Part shown: piece after piece, positions 1-9,956 of the stretch
How positions within the stretch are numbered: position 1 is the stretch's first letter
How the letters are laid out: every line of letters starts with the position of its first letter
Source: Hypoxylon rubiginosum
Lineage: Eukaryota > Ascomycota > Sordariomycetes > Xylariales > Hypoxylaceae
Length of the DNA stretch: 64,000 nucleotides
Reading direction: 5' to 3'
NCBI GenBank assembly: GCA_902806565.1
Contig: CADCXA010000025.1
Coordinates: 1,488,001-1,552,000, forward strand
Translations under genes and position numbers: made by a program
The notes under the pieces: model-generated
The model's database searches: none
The model's input: only the letters and a program-made list of their open reading frames with translations
What the model was told of the DNA's origin: nothing

Positions 1-68
1 TGTGTGCGCACACCGCCTGCAAGCGAAAAAATCAGGAATGGTGGTAGGTTAATTAGGTACCTAGGTAT

Positions 69-90
69 TTAGGGTGTTAGGGCGTTAGGG
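69..90 (+). promoter_or_regulatory. Three TTAGGG motifs upstream of the S14 gene
   Basis: TTAGGG occurs at 69-74, 77-82 and 85-90, an exact 8-bp period, about 190 bp before the S14 start codon. Tbf1-type telomere-repeat factors are known to bind TTAGGG in ribosomal-protein promoters of several fungi, so this is probably a ribosomal-protein regulatory element. That role is inferred. It is too short and too gene-proximal to be a telomere. Confidence 0.55.
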
Positions 91-275
91 TTATCATCCA
101 CCAGCGAATGTTTCTGCCTCTCCTCACCGCCACTTTCTTTCCTCCCACCAGAAGCAAAAACCCCCCCGTCGAATTTCGTCCACCAATTTTCCTTGCCAAA
201 AACTTCGCGGTCAAGCCTCACGATCAACAACCGTCAACAAGAAGTCCAACATCCAAGGAAAATCCAGCAGTCACC

Positions 276-1015
<740 letters not shown>

Positions 1016-1546
1016 TCGCGCTACTACATCTCACCTGGATGGTGTCGGTGGACGATCTGGAGGCAATCAACGGGTTTGCGGGACTTGCATCTGGGCTTCT
1101 TCATCTCTGTGTGGCGTTGACAATTACGAGGAGAACGGCGTGGGTCTAAGAAGAAATAGAGCATGCCTGGTCTCCATGATACTTAACGTAGCTATGCTTA
1201 TTGTCACATGATGCTTCTAGCACGGCTACAGCAGAAATGAGAAACGTTGATCGATGAAATTCTCCATTCTTTTTGTCTTGCGTGATGTCTACGTGGAACA
1301 CATTTCTATGATGGATATGTAAGAAGCATGAAGTGCGAATTAACGAGTAAATTCATAACGCTTTTCTGAAGCAAATCTCTGCCCAGATGATATCATGTCC
1401 TAAACGCCTATGCTATGTACCTTCGTCGGTGGGTATGTAAAACCTAAGCCGCAAACGCCTCGCAAACTGAACCAAATCGATTTTGAAATCCTACCAATAG
1501 GATCTTCTAATTCAACGCTGTCCATCAAACTAACCCCCCTGGGTAA
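1016..1546. other. Convergent intergenic region
   Basis: This is the 531-bp space between the stop codons of the S14 gene and the Rad26-like gene. It should hold both 3' untranslated regions and polyadenylation signals. No further gene is visible. Confidence 0.6.
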
Positions 1547-4500
1547 TCAGTATCCTGGCTTGAGAGCCCAAATGCCTCGCATGCTCGAGCCCCTTTTCTC
1601 CATCTTAGCAACGCGATCCAACGCAAGCTTAAATTGGTCAGATTGTCTCTGGGTGGGGCAGAACTGGTTAAAGTGGTCGACCAACAGTTTGGTTGGGACG
1701 CGACCCCCGTGTCTCTTGATGAAAGCCGGTATCATCTTTTCAAAGTCCTTGGCTCTCATGTTGGTGCTTCCGAGTAAACTAGGCGTGTCTGGACGAGAGC
1801 TGCTCGAGGCTTCTGGCGTGTTCAGACCCTGCCTATCAGACAGTCCGGCAAGAATACCAGCGGAGCCGGGACCGCCTCGGCCTCGACGAATGTTGGACGG
1901 TCTGCCGGCTGTGCCAACCTCGCCGGTCCATGTGACAGTGCCAATCGGGGCCGAGTGCATTTGCTCTTGCGCACGTCGAAGTGACGCGGCAGCTTCTGCA
2001 GCGACACGATCCGCATCTTTCTGAAGCATTCTCAGGTCTGCTTTAGGCTGCTTCTTGCCGTTGACAATCTTGTCATGTTCGAGCGCCGAGTGCACACCGG
2101 AGCGGGCAAAGAGGCCCTCCATGATGCGATCCTCTTCTGCTGCTGGTCCCTTTGCTTCTGATTCAGGCTCAAAGTCTTCGAGGCCAGCCACACCTTCTAT
2201 AGTATTGAGGTCTTGATCGTCTTTGCCATCCGCCGCGACACCTTGTGTTTCTGTTGCTCCTATGTTGGCTGTGTTCTTAGTCGTAGACTTGTTGAATTTG
2301 ACCTCAGAGCCCTCGAATAGCTTGCTCGTCTCTGTCTCTGCGTCTTTAGATGATCCCAGTGTGAAGAGGTCGTGCAAATCTTGAAGGTGAAAGGTGGTAC
2401 GTTGTTTAGGATCCTTCAGCACCTTGTTACTTAGGAACTGCTTGAAGATTTGGCGATGGAAGATTTTCTCTTCGATCGTACCTGCGGTCATGAGTCGGTA
2501 AATGGTAACCTCTTTCTTCTGGCCGAGACGCCATGCTCGTTCGCGAGCCTGGACATCTGTTGAAGGATTCCAATCAGGATCGAATATAATGACTCGATTT
2601 GCCCCAGTCAGATTGACACCTAATCCGCCGACCTTGGTAGTTAGCAAAAAGAGGTCAATATCAGGATCGCCGTTGAATTGATCCACAAGGTTCTGTCTGT
2701 CTTTGATGGCAGTGCCACCATCCATACGCAAGTACTTGATGTACCCCAGTCGCTTTACGAATGCCTCGAGAATATCCAGCATCTGTATGCCCTGACTGAA
2801 GAGAAGTGTCTTATGTCCGAATTGCTTCCACATTTGAAGCAGGGCTTTGACGACCTGCATCTTGCCCGACTTGCTCGACATTCCCCAGCTGTACCCTTCT
2901 TTCGTCTTCAGCCTACTATCAATCAGATCCGGATGGTTACAAACTTTACGGAGGATGTCAATCCCGTAGAGTGAATTCCTAGTTCCCTTAAGAATGCCAT
3001 CCATCTCGCCGGAGTTCAAAAACATCTCATACGCATCGCGTTGCATCGGTGTCAGCTTGCAGAAAAGAACCTGCTCCGTCTTCTTGGGAAGATCAGCTGC
3101 AACGTCGACTTTCAATCGTTGAAGCAGGTATGGACTGATGGTGTCCTTCAAGACTTCAGCGCACTTTTGCGCGGTCATGATCTGAAGATTAGAAGCATTG
3201 GCATAGCCCCCAAGTCGAATAGGGATCTCGAACTGGTTCCGGAAGTCCACGAGCGTTCCTAGTCGCATTGGGAAAACGAAGTCGAACAACGACCAAAGCT
3301 CCATAAGGTTGTTTTGCATTGGGGTGCCAGAGAGAATCACTCTGTTTGGCGTACGTAGCTCCTTGCAGTATACGGTGACCGCGCTATTCGGGTTTCGAAT
3401 CTTGTGTCCTTCGTCCAGGACGGCATAACCCCACTCTATAGGGGTCAGGATATGCCCGTACGTCTGTAGGCCGGCATATGTGGTAACTAGAACGTGGCCA
3501 TGTTTAAGAACTCGATCCACAATCTTCTTAGCGGCCTTGTTTGTTTTCCTTCCGCCTCTCTCATCCCACATCTCTTCCTTGTCCTCGATTCTTCCCTCGT
3601 CCTGGACGCTGAGCATGCCACTGCCGGACGAGTGGAGGATTGAGACACGCAGAGGAGGCCACCATCGATGAAACTCATTCACCCACTGTTTCAAGACGGT
3701 GGCTGGCGCTACAATTACCACGGGTTTATCAAGTTGCTTGCTGTAATGTAGGGTAGCAATGAACGAGATAATTTGGATTGTCTTTCCGAGACCCATCTCG
3801 TCGCCAACGATACCTCCAACTTTTGAATGGTAAAGCTCGGCCAGCCATTGTACTCCCGTCTTCTGGTAATCAAATAGCGCGGGGAAGATGTCGCCAGGCA
3901 GTTTGAGGCCGTTTTCGAAGTCGTGGTCAGGGTGGTCCGGAGACGGTTTGAACCACTCCTCTTCCTCCTCATCACTATCGGCCTCATCAAGCCCGTGATC
4001 TCTTTTCTCTTGGCGCCTTTTACGTCTAGCTTTGCTTCGTCGAGCAACCCAATCTGCAAGCCGGCTCTGGAAACTGGCTTCGTTCCCGTCATCAATCTTA
4101 CTAAGATCAATCTTGACGTCGTCCTTGGCTGCCTTCTTAGTTTTCTTTCGAGGTCGTTCGACATCTGACTCTTGATCAGCGGTCGAGTCTACCTCATGTG
4201 CATCCGAAGACGGCTGTGGAGTGAAGTCGTCCGATGACGCAGCGTCGTGTTGAACTCGCCGCTTCTTCCTAGGACGTAGCGAGAATTCGCTCTCGGCTGC
4301 TGCAGTAGCTAGATCAGGTTCTTCGTCAAATCCGGGCGCACGCAAGTTCTGGTGCGAACGTGGCTCATAGCCAGCTTGCTCTTCCAGTTGATCTGCTGTA
4401 GCCTCTTCTTCGGCATCAGCGAGAGCATCCGCCAACTGACCCTCAACACCCTGGGGCCTGGGACCTCCAAAGCTCGCAAACGGTGTTATCTTGCCAGTGC

Positions 4501-5044
4501 GAATGAGGAATTCACGTTGGGTCTCATTCGGCAACCTTTTATTCCCACCCTGGACCTGATCGGCATTTTCGCCTTCTTGGTGTCGTTGTTCGATTCGAGA
4601 ACGGAAATCGGCAATGTCTTGGGTGGCGAGCGCAATATCTGAGTCTAACTGTTCGATCTTGTCTCGTATAGTTTTCTTCAGTTCAGGTCTACCAATCGCT
4701 TTGCGGAACTGCTCTTCTTGCGTCTTCTTCTGAGCATTAAGTTTCTTTATGCTAGCTTCAGCCTTTTCGATGCGCTTCTCGTCTTTCTTGTCTTCGGCGT
4801 CGATCAATGCGAGGTTCGCCTGATAAGTGATGTCCCGCTCGAGATCGTCTTGGTCGCGTACGTTCGCTGTTAAGTTTCTTAGGGCAGAGGCTTCGTCTGT
4901 AGTATGGACAGCATCGTCTTCGATATTAGTGTCGCGGTGAGATGCTTCCTCTACGGCGGCGGTTATCTGTTCCGTAATAGAGGATTGTTGAGGATCGTTT
5001 GACTGGGCTAATAAGCCATCCTCATTACCAGAATCGGAGGCCAT
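1547..5044 (-). CDS. rad26: Rad26/CSB (ERCC6)-type SNF2 DNA-dependent ATPase
   Basis: This is a Swi2/Snf2-family ATPase of transcription-coupled nucleotide-excision repair; it acts on RNA polymerase II stalled at DNA damage. It is a single intronless frame of 1165 aa, close to yeast Rad26 (about 1085 aa). Residues 1-380 are acidic/basic and partly coiled-coil. Walker A GDEMGLGKT is at about 413-421, the DEGH Walker B at 544-547, and SGTPMQNN at about 572. Helicase motifs V (LTTKVGGLGVNL) and VI (QARERAWRLGQ) are at about 801 and 832. The last 60 residues look like the CSB-type C-terminal winged-helix region. Start: the frame stays open 33 codons upstream, but the ATG at 5044, with a GGCCATGGC context on + and followed by ASDSGNED, is preferred because the upstream extension is hydrophobic and non-conserved-looking. 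The family call is strong; Rad26 rather than another SNF2 member rests on the overall architecture. Confidence 0.93.
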   Translation of the reverse strand: MASDSGNEDGLLAQSNDPQQSSITEQITAAVEEASHRDTNIEDDAVHTTDEASALRNLTANVRDQDDLERDITYQANLALIDAEDKKDEKRIEKAEASIKKLNAQKKTQEEQFRKAIGRPELKKTIRDKIEQLDSDIALATQDIADFRSRIEQRHQEGENADQVQGGNKRLPNETQREFLIRTGKITPFASFGGPRPQGVEGQLADALADAEEEATADQLEEQAGYEPRSHQNLRAPGFDEEPDLATAAAESEFSLRPRKKRRVQHDAASSDDFTPQPSSDAHEVDSTADQESDVERPRKKTKKAAKDDVKIDLSKIDDGNEASFQSRLADWVARRSKARRKRRQEKRDHGLDEADSDEEEEEWFKPSPDHPDHDFENGLKLPGDIFPALFDYQKTGVQWLAELYHSKVGGIVGDEMGLGKTIQIISFIATLHYSKQLDKPVVIVAPATVLKQWVNEFHRWWPPLRVSILHSSGSGMLSVQDEGRIEDKEEMWDERGGRKTNKAAKKIVDRVLKHGHVLVTTYAGLQTYGHILTPIEWGYAVLDEGHKIRNPNSAVTVYCKELRTPNRVILSGTPMQNNLMELWSLFDFVFPMRLGTLVDFRNQFEIPIRLGGYANASNLQIMTAQKCAEVLKDTISPYLLQRLKVDVAADLPKKTEQVLFCKLTPMQRDAYEMFLNSGEMDGILKGTRNSLYGIDILRKVCNHPDLIDSRLKTKEGYSWGMSSKSGKMQVVKALLQMWKQFGHKTLLFSQGIQMLDILEAFVKRLGYIKYLRMDGGTAIKDRQNLVDQFNGDPDIDLFLLTTKVGGLGVNLTGANRVIIFDPDWNPSTDVQARERAWRLGQKKEVTIYRLMTAGTIEEKIFHRQIFKQFLSNKVLKDPKQRTTFHLQDLHDLFTLGSSKDAETETSKLFEGSEVKFNKSTTKNTANIGATETQGVAADGKDDQDLNTIEGVAGLEDFEPESEAKGPAAEEDRIMEGLFARSGVHSALEHDKIVNGKKQPKADLRMLQKDADRVAAEAAASLRRAQEQMHSAPIGTVTWTGEVGTAGRPSNIRRGRGGPGSAGILAGLSDRQGLNTPEASSSSRPDTPSLLGSTNMRAKDFEKMIPAFIKRHGGRVPTKLLVDHFNQFCPTQRQSDQFKLALDRVAKMEKRGSSMRGIWALKPGY

Positions 5045-6227
5045 GGCTATTAGCGGCAAAGAGCAGCAGCCATACAAAAGTGTGCGAGAATGTATGGAAT
5101 AATGAACGGTAGGAAACAAGCAAACGCAGATGAAACCAAGCAAAGACGAAGTCGGATATCTAAATTGAATCTAAGGAGAAGGGTACGAAGGGTGAAAGGT
5201 AAAGACGAGATGCGCTGAATGCCTAAAAAGACAGGCAACAGCGCAGACTGGACGGAGATGGAGGTGGAGATGTTGAGGCTCTTTTAATTACCGGGCGCAA
5301 ACCAATGCCTTGATTGGACAAGGAACAGGTGTAGCCAGAAGGTCAAAGAAACAAAGAAAAAGGTGTGTTGCAGAAGTTTATTCACCTGGCCGTCTAGGCT
5401 GCTTCGAATCTTCGAATCGCGGAATGACGCAGACGGCAACTGCTATCTTATTGGTCTGTGGGGTGAGTCCGGGGTGAGTCAAAGCTTTGGTAGGTCTTAT
5501 CGATAATCGATATCGTAGCTTCGCAATTTCCAATTTTGTAATCTGCGCAGTCAGCGTCGGGAAGAAAATGCGCACTAGCATTCGAATAGAATAACACCAC
5601 TATATATTATCCTCAAGTAATCACGCAAATAATTTCTTAAAATTAAGGAAAGACTGCCGAGCTATTATTGAAAAGGTGTGTTTCTTATTAAAGCTTAAAG
5701 AATGCTAGAGTTTTACAAAGTTGAAATAAAATATACCTTACCTTAGTGAAAGGTGTTTCCGGCGCAAGCGTTCCCTAGCGGAAACTTTTATGATTTAAGT
5801 TTTTTAAAAAATTATATATTAATAGAGAAGTTTCTAACAAGCCAATTGATATAAGTTATAAGGAGATAACTTATATTGTTGTTTATATTAATGTAATTTG
5901 TTTGGATAGGGTTTGTTGGTATTTTGGTGGAATACGAATTATTCACCGCGGCGGTGCGCAAATTTTTGCCTGCCCCGGCCGCCCGGCCGCCTTTCTACCG
6001 TCTTCCGGTTTGTAATGGGGCCGTACGACCATTTCTATTAAATGTCCGGATAATACCAACGATCCTATCTAGATGGCCGACGGCCAAAGTCTCGAAAACT
6101 AGAAACTAGTTTTAGAAAATACCCATGACCACCACTTTAACTCTCACCTCCTAGGGGTGAGTCGACACGCCAAGGCAGAGAAACTAGGAAGAGTCCCAGC
6201 GGTGTGGCTGAAAGAAAAGGGGACTTA

Positions 6228-6578
6228 TCAACTCATGCTCATGTACCTAGGACACGGAACTCTACCACCCTGGGATCTCACCCTTGTGCGCTTCGTCGGC
6301 CGATTTTCATAAGAGAAGCGACATTTTCTCTTGGTCGATTGCTGACTGCCAGTTTCCAACTCGGAATCCGACAGAGTCAGGTTGATGGTCTTAGGGTGTA
6401 TGAGGCCTACAGTTGCCACTTTATCAGGGTACTTGAGCTCTACCTTAACGACCATGTTCTTATATTGCCTGCTCGGAGCCCCGGCCTCTGCTGCTTCCAC
6501 ATACGGGCCGGTAAGTTTGATAAAGTCAGGCGTTTTAGCGGTGGGACGGAGATTGGGTGCTGTGATATCCTGCGGCAA
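6228..6578 (-). pseudogene. Possible coding remnant, 116 codons, unrecognised
   Basis: An open frame without an ATG start: it begins at a TTG codon. It has a protein-like composition, with segments such as KTPDFIKLTGPYVEAAEAG and a basic stretch STKRKCRFSYENRPTKRTR. It ends at a clean stop and lies between AT-rich segments. I recognise no family. It could be an exon of a decayed gene, a fragment of a mobile element or chance. Confidence is low. Confidence 0.2.
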
Positions 6579-6802
6579 GGGAGTTGTACATAGTGTATTT
6601 TTCGTATATATTTTTCTTATCTACCAAAAGGCAGACTCGGACAGGTGCTTTTTATTATCTTACACAGCTATTTTTGTTCTTCTATTATCCATTTCGAATA
6701 TACTTAAACGTGACGTACGTAAAACAAGACGATTCGAAGAATTGTAACTCGATGTTAGAACAGTGAATATTCTGAAATACAATGACATTGTTTATAGCTT
6801 AT

Positions 6803-6962
6803 AGTGAATATCATGGATGTTAGTAGATATCATGGATGTTAGTAGATATCATGGATGTCAGTAAATATCATGGATGTCAGTGAATATCGTAGATGTCAGT
6901 AAATGCCGTGGATGTCGGTAAATGCCATGGATGTCGGTAAATATCGTAGATATTAGTGAATA
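6803..6962 (+). repeat. 19-bp minisatellite, 8 full copies plus a partial
   Basis: The unit is approximately AGTGAATATCATGGATGTT. Eight head-to-tail copies run from 6803 to 6954, followed by a partial copy. Most differences between copies are transitions (T/C in ATATC versus ATGCC, G/A in CATGG versus CGTGG and CGTAG). The array ends about 25 bp before the TATA box of the small Cys-rich gene. Confidence 0.9.
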
Positions 6963-6987
6963 GTAAGGCGGTTGAGTGTTTTGAATG

Positions 6988-6996
6988 TATATAAAT
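6988..6996 (+). promoter_or_regulatory. TATA box of the Cys-rich gene
   Basis: TATATAAAT lies 176 bp upstream of the ATG at 7172. It is a canonical TATA element and predicts a 5' leader of about 130-150 nt. Confidence 0.6.
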
Positions 6997-7171
6997 TAAG
7001 GATCGAAATCCAGATTTCTAACTTGGAATTTCAGCATTCATCCAGTGCAATCACCTGCCTTCCCATCGTACAAACAAACACTACACTCAATATCTTATTC
7101 TTCGAGAGATCCTTGATATCCAACATCGCCTCTATTAACACTTCGTCGCTTCGTACCGATAACAATTCATA

Positions 7172-7399
7172 ATGCCTACCTGTAGCTGTGCTTGTGGGTG
7201 CGACGCCCAGGCTCCCAGTGGTAAGGCTCACTGCGACTCCTGTCGTGCTGGAAACTGTGTCAGCCGTTACGTGCCTTGTGAGTTCGACATCTCCTCGGAC
7301 ACCACGTCGACCCAGACCACCACGCCGACCCAGACTGCCCGGGTCTTGATGCGAGAACAGATGGACGAGGACGAAGATGACTCTATCCTTGCTCCCTAG
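7172..7399 (+). CDS. Small Cys-rich protein, 75 aa, function unknown
   Basis: This is an intronless frame from ATG 7172 to TAG 7397. The first 36 residues carry eight cysteines in a CSCACGC / CDSC / CRAGNC / VPC pattern, typical of small metal-binding or zinc-coordinating peptides. The middle is Thr-rich and the tail acidic (EQMDEDEDD). There is no signal peptide and no membrane segment, so it is probably cytosolic. The N-terminal Cys cluster resembles fungal metallothioneins in style, but spacing and tail differ from those I know, so the function is a guess. It is supported as a gene by a good TATA box, the ATG, the cysteine pattern and its own 3' region. It stands alone between a minisatellite and 2.5 kb of gene-free DNA. 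Confidence 0.6.
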   Translation: MPTCSCACGCDAQAPSGKAHCDSCRAGNCVSRYVPCEFDISSDTTSTQTTTPTQTARVLMREQMDEDEDDSILAP

Positions 7400-8944
7400 A
7401 AGCTTGAGGAAAAGAGAGCCGATACCATTTACTTCTATTAACAAATTGCATCCACTTGACCTATTTAGTTAGTTGTAGACATAGACATCTGTTAATTTAA
7501 TCATATACCCCTAGTTACCTAAATATTTTGATTCCTTAGGAGGCTGCCGTGGGCCTCGCTAAGCTTTGTGAACTTTTTAATATCACTCAACATACCTAGA
7601 TAACCCTTTTGAAAGTTGGGTAAAGCCGGACATTCTAACTGACGTGTAGCCTTCTACCCCAATCCAACTCTCGGGATCTTTCTCCGGACTCTCTTACTGA
7701 CTTCTTGCAATGGGCGTTGCAATAGTTTTGATCTAGCGAGAGAGAGAACGCCGAGGCGGAGGCCAGAAGGAAGGTTCTATTGGTAACTAGATGCCCAGCT
7801 GGTTTTGTCAGCTCGTCATCATTTACGTCGAAGCGAACTAGGTACGTACGTACGTTTGCGCGAAGCATGGTTGTCGAAATGAATATCCGCAAGTAGTTAT
7901 ATATACCTAGCTATATTACATTCTAGTTACGGGATGATGCAAGCTCCTGTTTTTCTCCTTTAAAACACTGCTCTATTCTTCAATCATCAAGTCTGAACAG
8001 GCAATATCTTTAGTCTTTGACTATAGAACACGCAAGACCTTGAATAAAGAAAATGAACGACCACCTTTGTAGTTTACTTAAGCGTAATACACTGAATGTA
8101 TTGTACGTGGATAAACTGCGAGGTAAGTCGGTAACAAATAAAATCGCCTTGTGGTACTTTCATTGTTTAACATTTATTCTTTTAATATGTCGAGTTCAAG
8201 GGTGAAAGCGTAGGAGACTAATAGCGACGAAGGTTAGATAGGTACTATAATAGAGGGTGCAAATCGAAGCAGCACGTACAATCCTAACCCAATGTAACAG
8301 CTACATAGATAAGACGTTAATATAAAGATTAAAATCTCCTTATATAGAGAGTAACAACATGTTGTGCATGTGCATAGCCACAAGATCTATGGTGGGTCAG
8401 GGTCTCGGGGGATAAGAGAGATGGTTACATTGTTGAAGTTACGAAAAAAGAAAAAGAACCCCCGTAAAAGTACCCCACAGGCATATTCCCACGTGATGGG
8501 CAAGTTGCATTTAGAAATTGATTCCAAGAATAGAAATATAAGGAAGGAATTAGTGCTTTTCGCATACGGCTTACCTTCTCTCTCAGCCTCTTTTTCATGT
8601 CTCTTTCGTTTCAACAAAATCAAATCCAACCAACGTAAATTCCTTTGCTCATCGGGTATATGCGGTATATGCGTTATAAATCGCCGCGGGGATAGATAGT
8701 ATACGCGGGCTTTTTTACACGGAATTAAACGAACCATGGGCTGCACTCCAACGGTATCATGCTGGAGGACAACACAATGTCACGTCACCTCCAACAAACT
8801 CACCCCTATACTCGCAGTAGCTCTGGGGTAGCTGTCCTGTATCCTGTATCCTGCGTCTTGAGCCATGGTTCTCCTTACTGCATGCCTTTTAATACTAGCG
8901 GTTAATGGCATTAGATGATACGACCTAGGCGGGACATGCAACCA

Positions 8945-8989
8945 TCTCACGCCTCTCACGTCTCTCACGCCTCTCACGCCTCTCACGCA
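8945..8989 (+). repeat. 9-bp tandem repeat, 5 copies
   Basis: TCTCACGCC is repeated five times, with one C-to-T change in copy 2 and a C-to-A change at the end of copy 5. Confidence 0.9.
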
Positions 8990-9680
8990 GCGCAACACAG
9001 CGCACACATACGCACGTAGACATACGCACGTAGACACACATACCTCGGTCTGCATCTTCTCTCCTCATCAGACCCTTCGTAGCCTTAGGAATCACCACGT
9101 CTTCCTCTATTCGGGGTAGGCAGCGATGAATTATTACACAAGGAACAAGGGTTAGAAAGGCCCGACTCCATCACTTCTAAGTGCGACCTCCGCCGTACCG
9201 ATTTACATTTTCTGGGCGGGCCGAACGCCATTCTGTATTCTGGATATCCCTAGACTGCGCCCCTCAATCGTTTCCTTTCGCGGGAGGAGCCTAATAAGCT
9301 GCGGATGCGACGGGGGTCAATCGATCGCGCTGTGGACACCTGCCTAGTCTGGGGCGAGCTACTGGGAACCCTTGATGACCTCATCACGGTGAAATTGAGG
9401 ACATATAATAAACAGAGGCAGAGTTACCGGACACCATCCCGCAAGCTGAGCGCGAGGCGGTCAATGCTATTAGCTATCTCGACCACCTTCGCGACTAAGT
9501 GGACCCTCATCCTACGTACCTGTCATGCAGCTCGCGGCAATGAGATACATTCATGCCGGAAAAGGGATCATCCCCTGACCGCCCCTGGTTGGCGAAACGT
9601 TTCAACTGATTGTCGTCGAGATTGCCCTTGCACTGCCGGAGTTGGCTTGTGATGCTGTGCAGATCCCACGGGGTGGGAAA

Positions 9681-9707
9681 GGGATGGGATGGGATGGGAT
9701 GGGATGG
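9681..9707 (+). repeat. GGGAT pentanucleotide repeat, 5 copies
   Basis: Five perfect GGGAT units are followed by GG. The run is G-rich on the + strand and lies 210-240 bp upstream of the TATA box of the GH18 gene. Confidence 0.9.
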
Positions 9708-9919
9708 AAACAGTCCCCTTACAGACTGACAGACTACCTACTTAAGTAACAAGCTACGCCTCGCCCCCCCCCTCCATGCATAGCCTGATAGCCATCTCGC
9801 TGCTTCGAGGATACTACGTAGTGGTGAACCTATTTGAGCTATTGCGAACTCAAAGAGGTACATAGCGAGGCAACTCCCAGACATCTCACGGAGAGCTTCC
9901 CGTCTCGAGTTGGACATTT

Positions 9920-9927
9920 TATATATA
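9920..9927 (+). promoter_or_regulatory. TATA box of the GH18 gene
   Basis: TATATATA lies only 37 bp before the ATG at 9957 and 64 bp before the in-frame ATG at 9984. The short distance argues that translation may begin at 9984. Confidence 0.5.
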
Positions 9928-9956
9928 CTGCTCCCAGCACGGACTAACCACCCAAG

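Larger units (their letters stand above)
5045..7171. other. AT-rich, repeat-bearing intergenic region
   Basis: It begins with the upstream region of the Rad26-like gene, which includes a TGAGTCA (Gcn4/CPC1-type) sequence near 5474. About 5580-5930 is strongly AT-rich. Two hairpin-forming inverted repeats lie there: 7-bp arms GTTTCCG/CGGAAAC around 5756-5786, and ATAAGTTA/TAACTTAT around 5850-5874. A possible coding remnant and a 19-bp minisatellite follow. The composition is what repeat-induced mutation or a decayed mobile element would leave, but no transposase frame is recognisable. Confidence 0.5.
7400..9956. other. Gene-free interval with short tandem repeats
   Basis: Between the Cys-rich gene and the GH18 gene there are only short frames with unconvincing composition. 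Visible structure: an ACGTACGTACGT run near 7843, a 9-bp tandem repeat at 8945-8989, a 14-bp duplication (CATACGCACGTAGA) near 9007-9034 and a GGGAT run at 9681-9705. Confidence 0.5.

Noticed and set aside
68..92. Telomere or subtelomere at the left edge
   Set aside because: Only three spaced TTAGGG units occur and an essential ribosomal gene follows at once, so a promoter element is the better reading.
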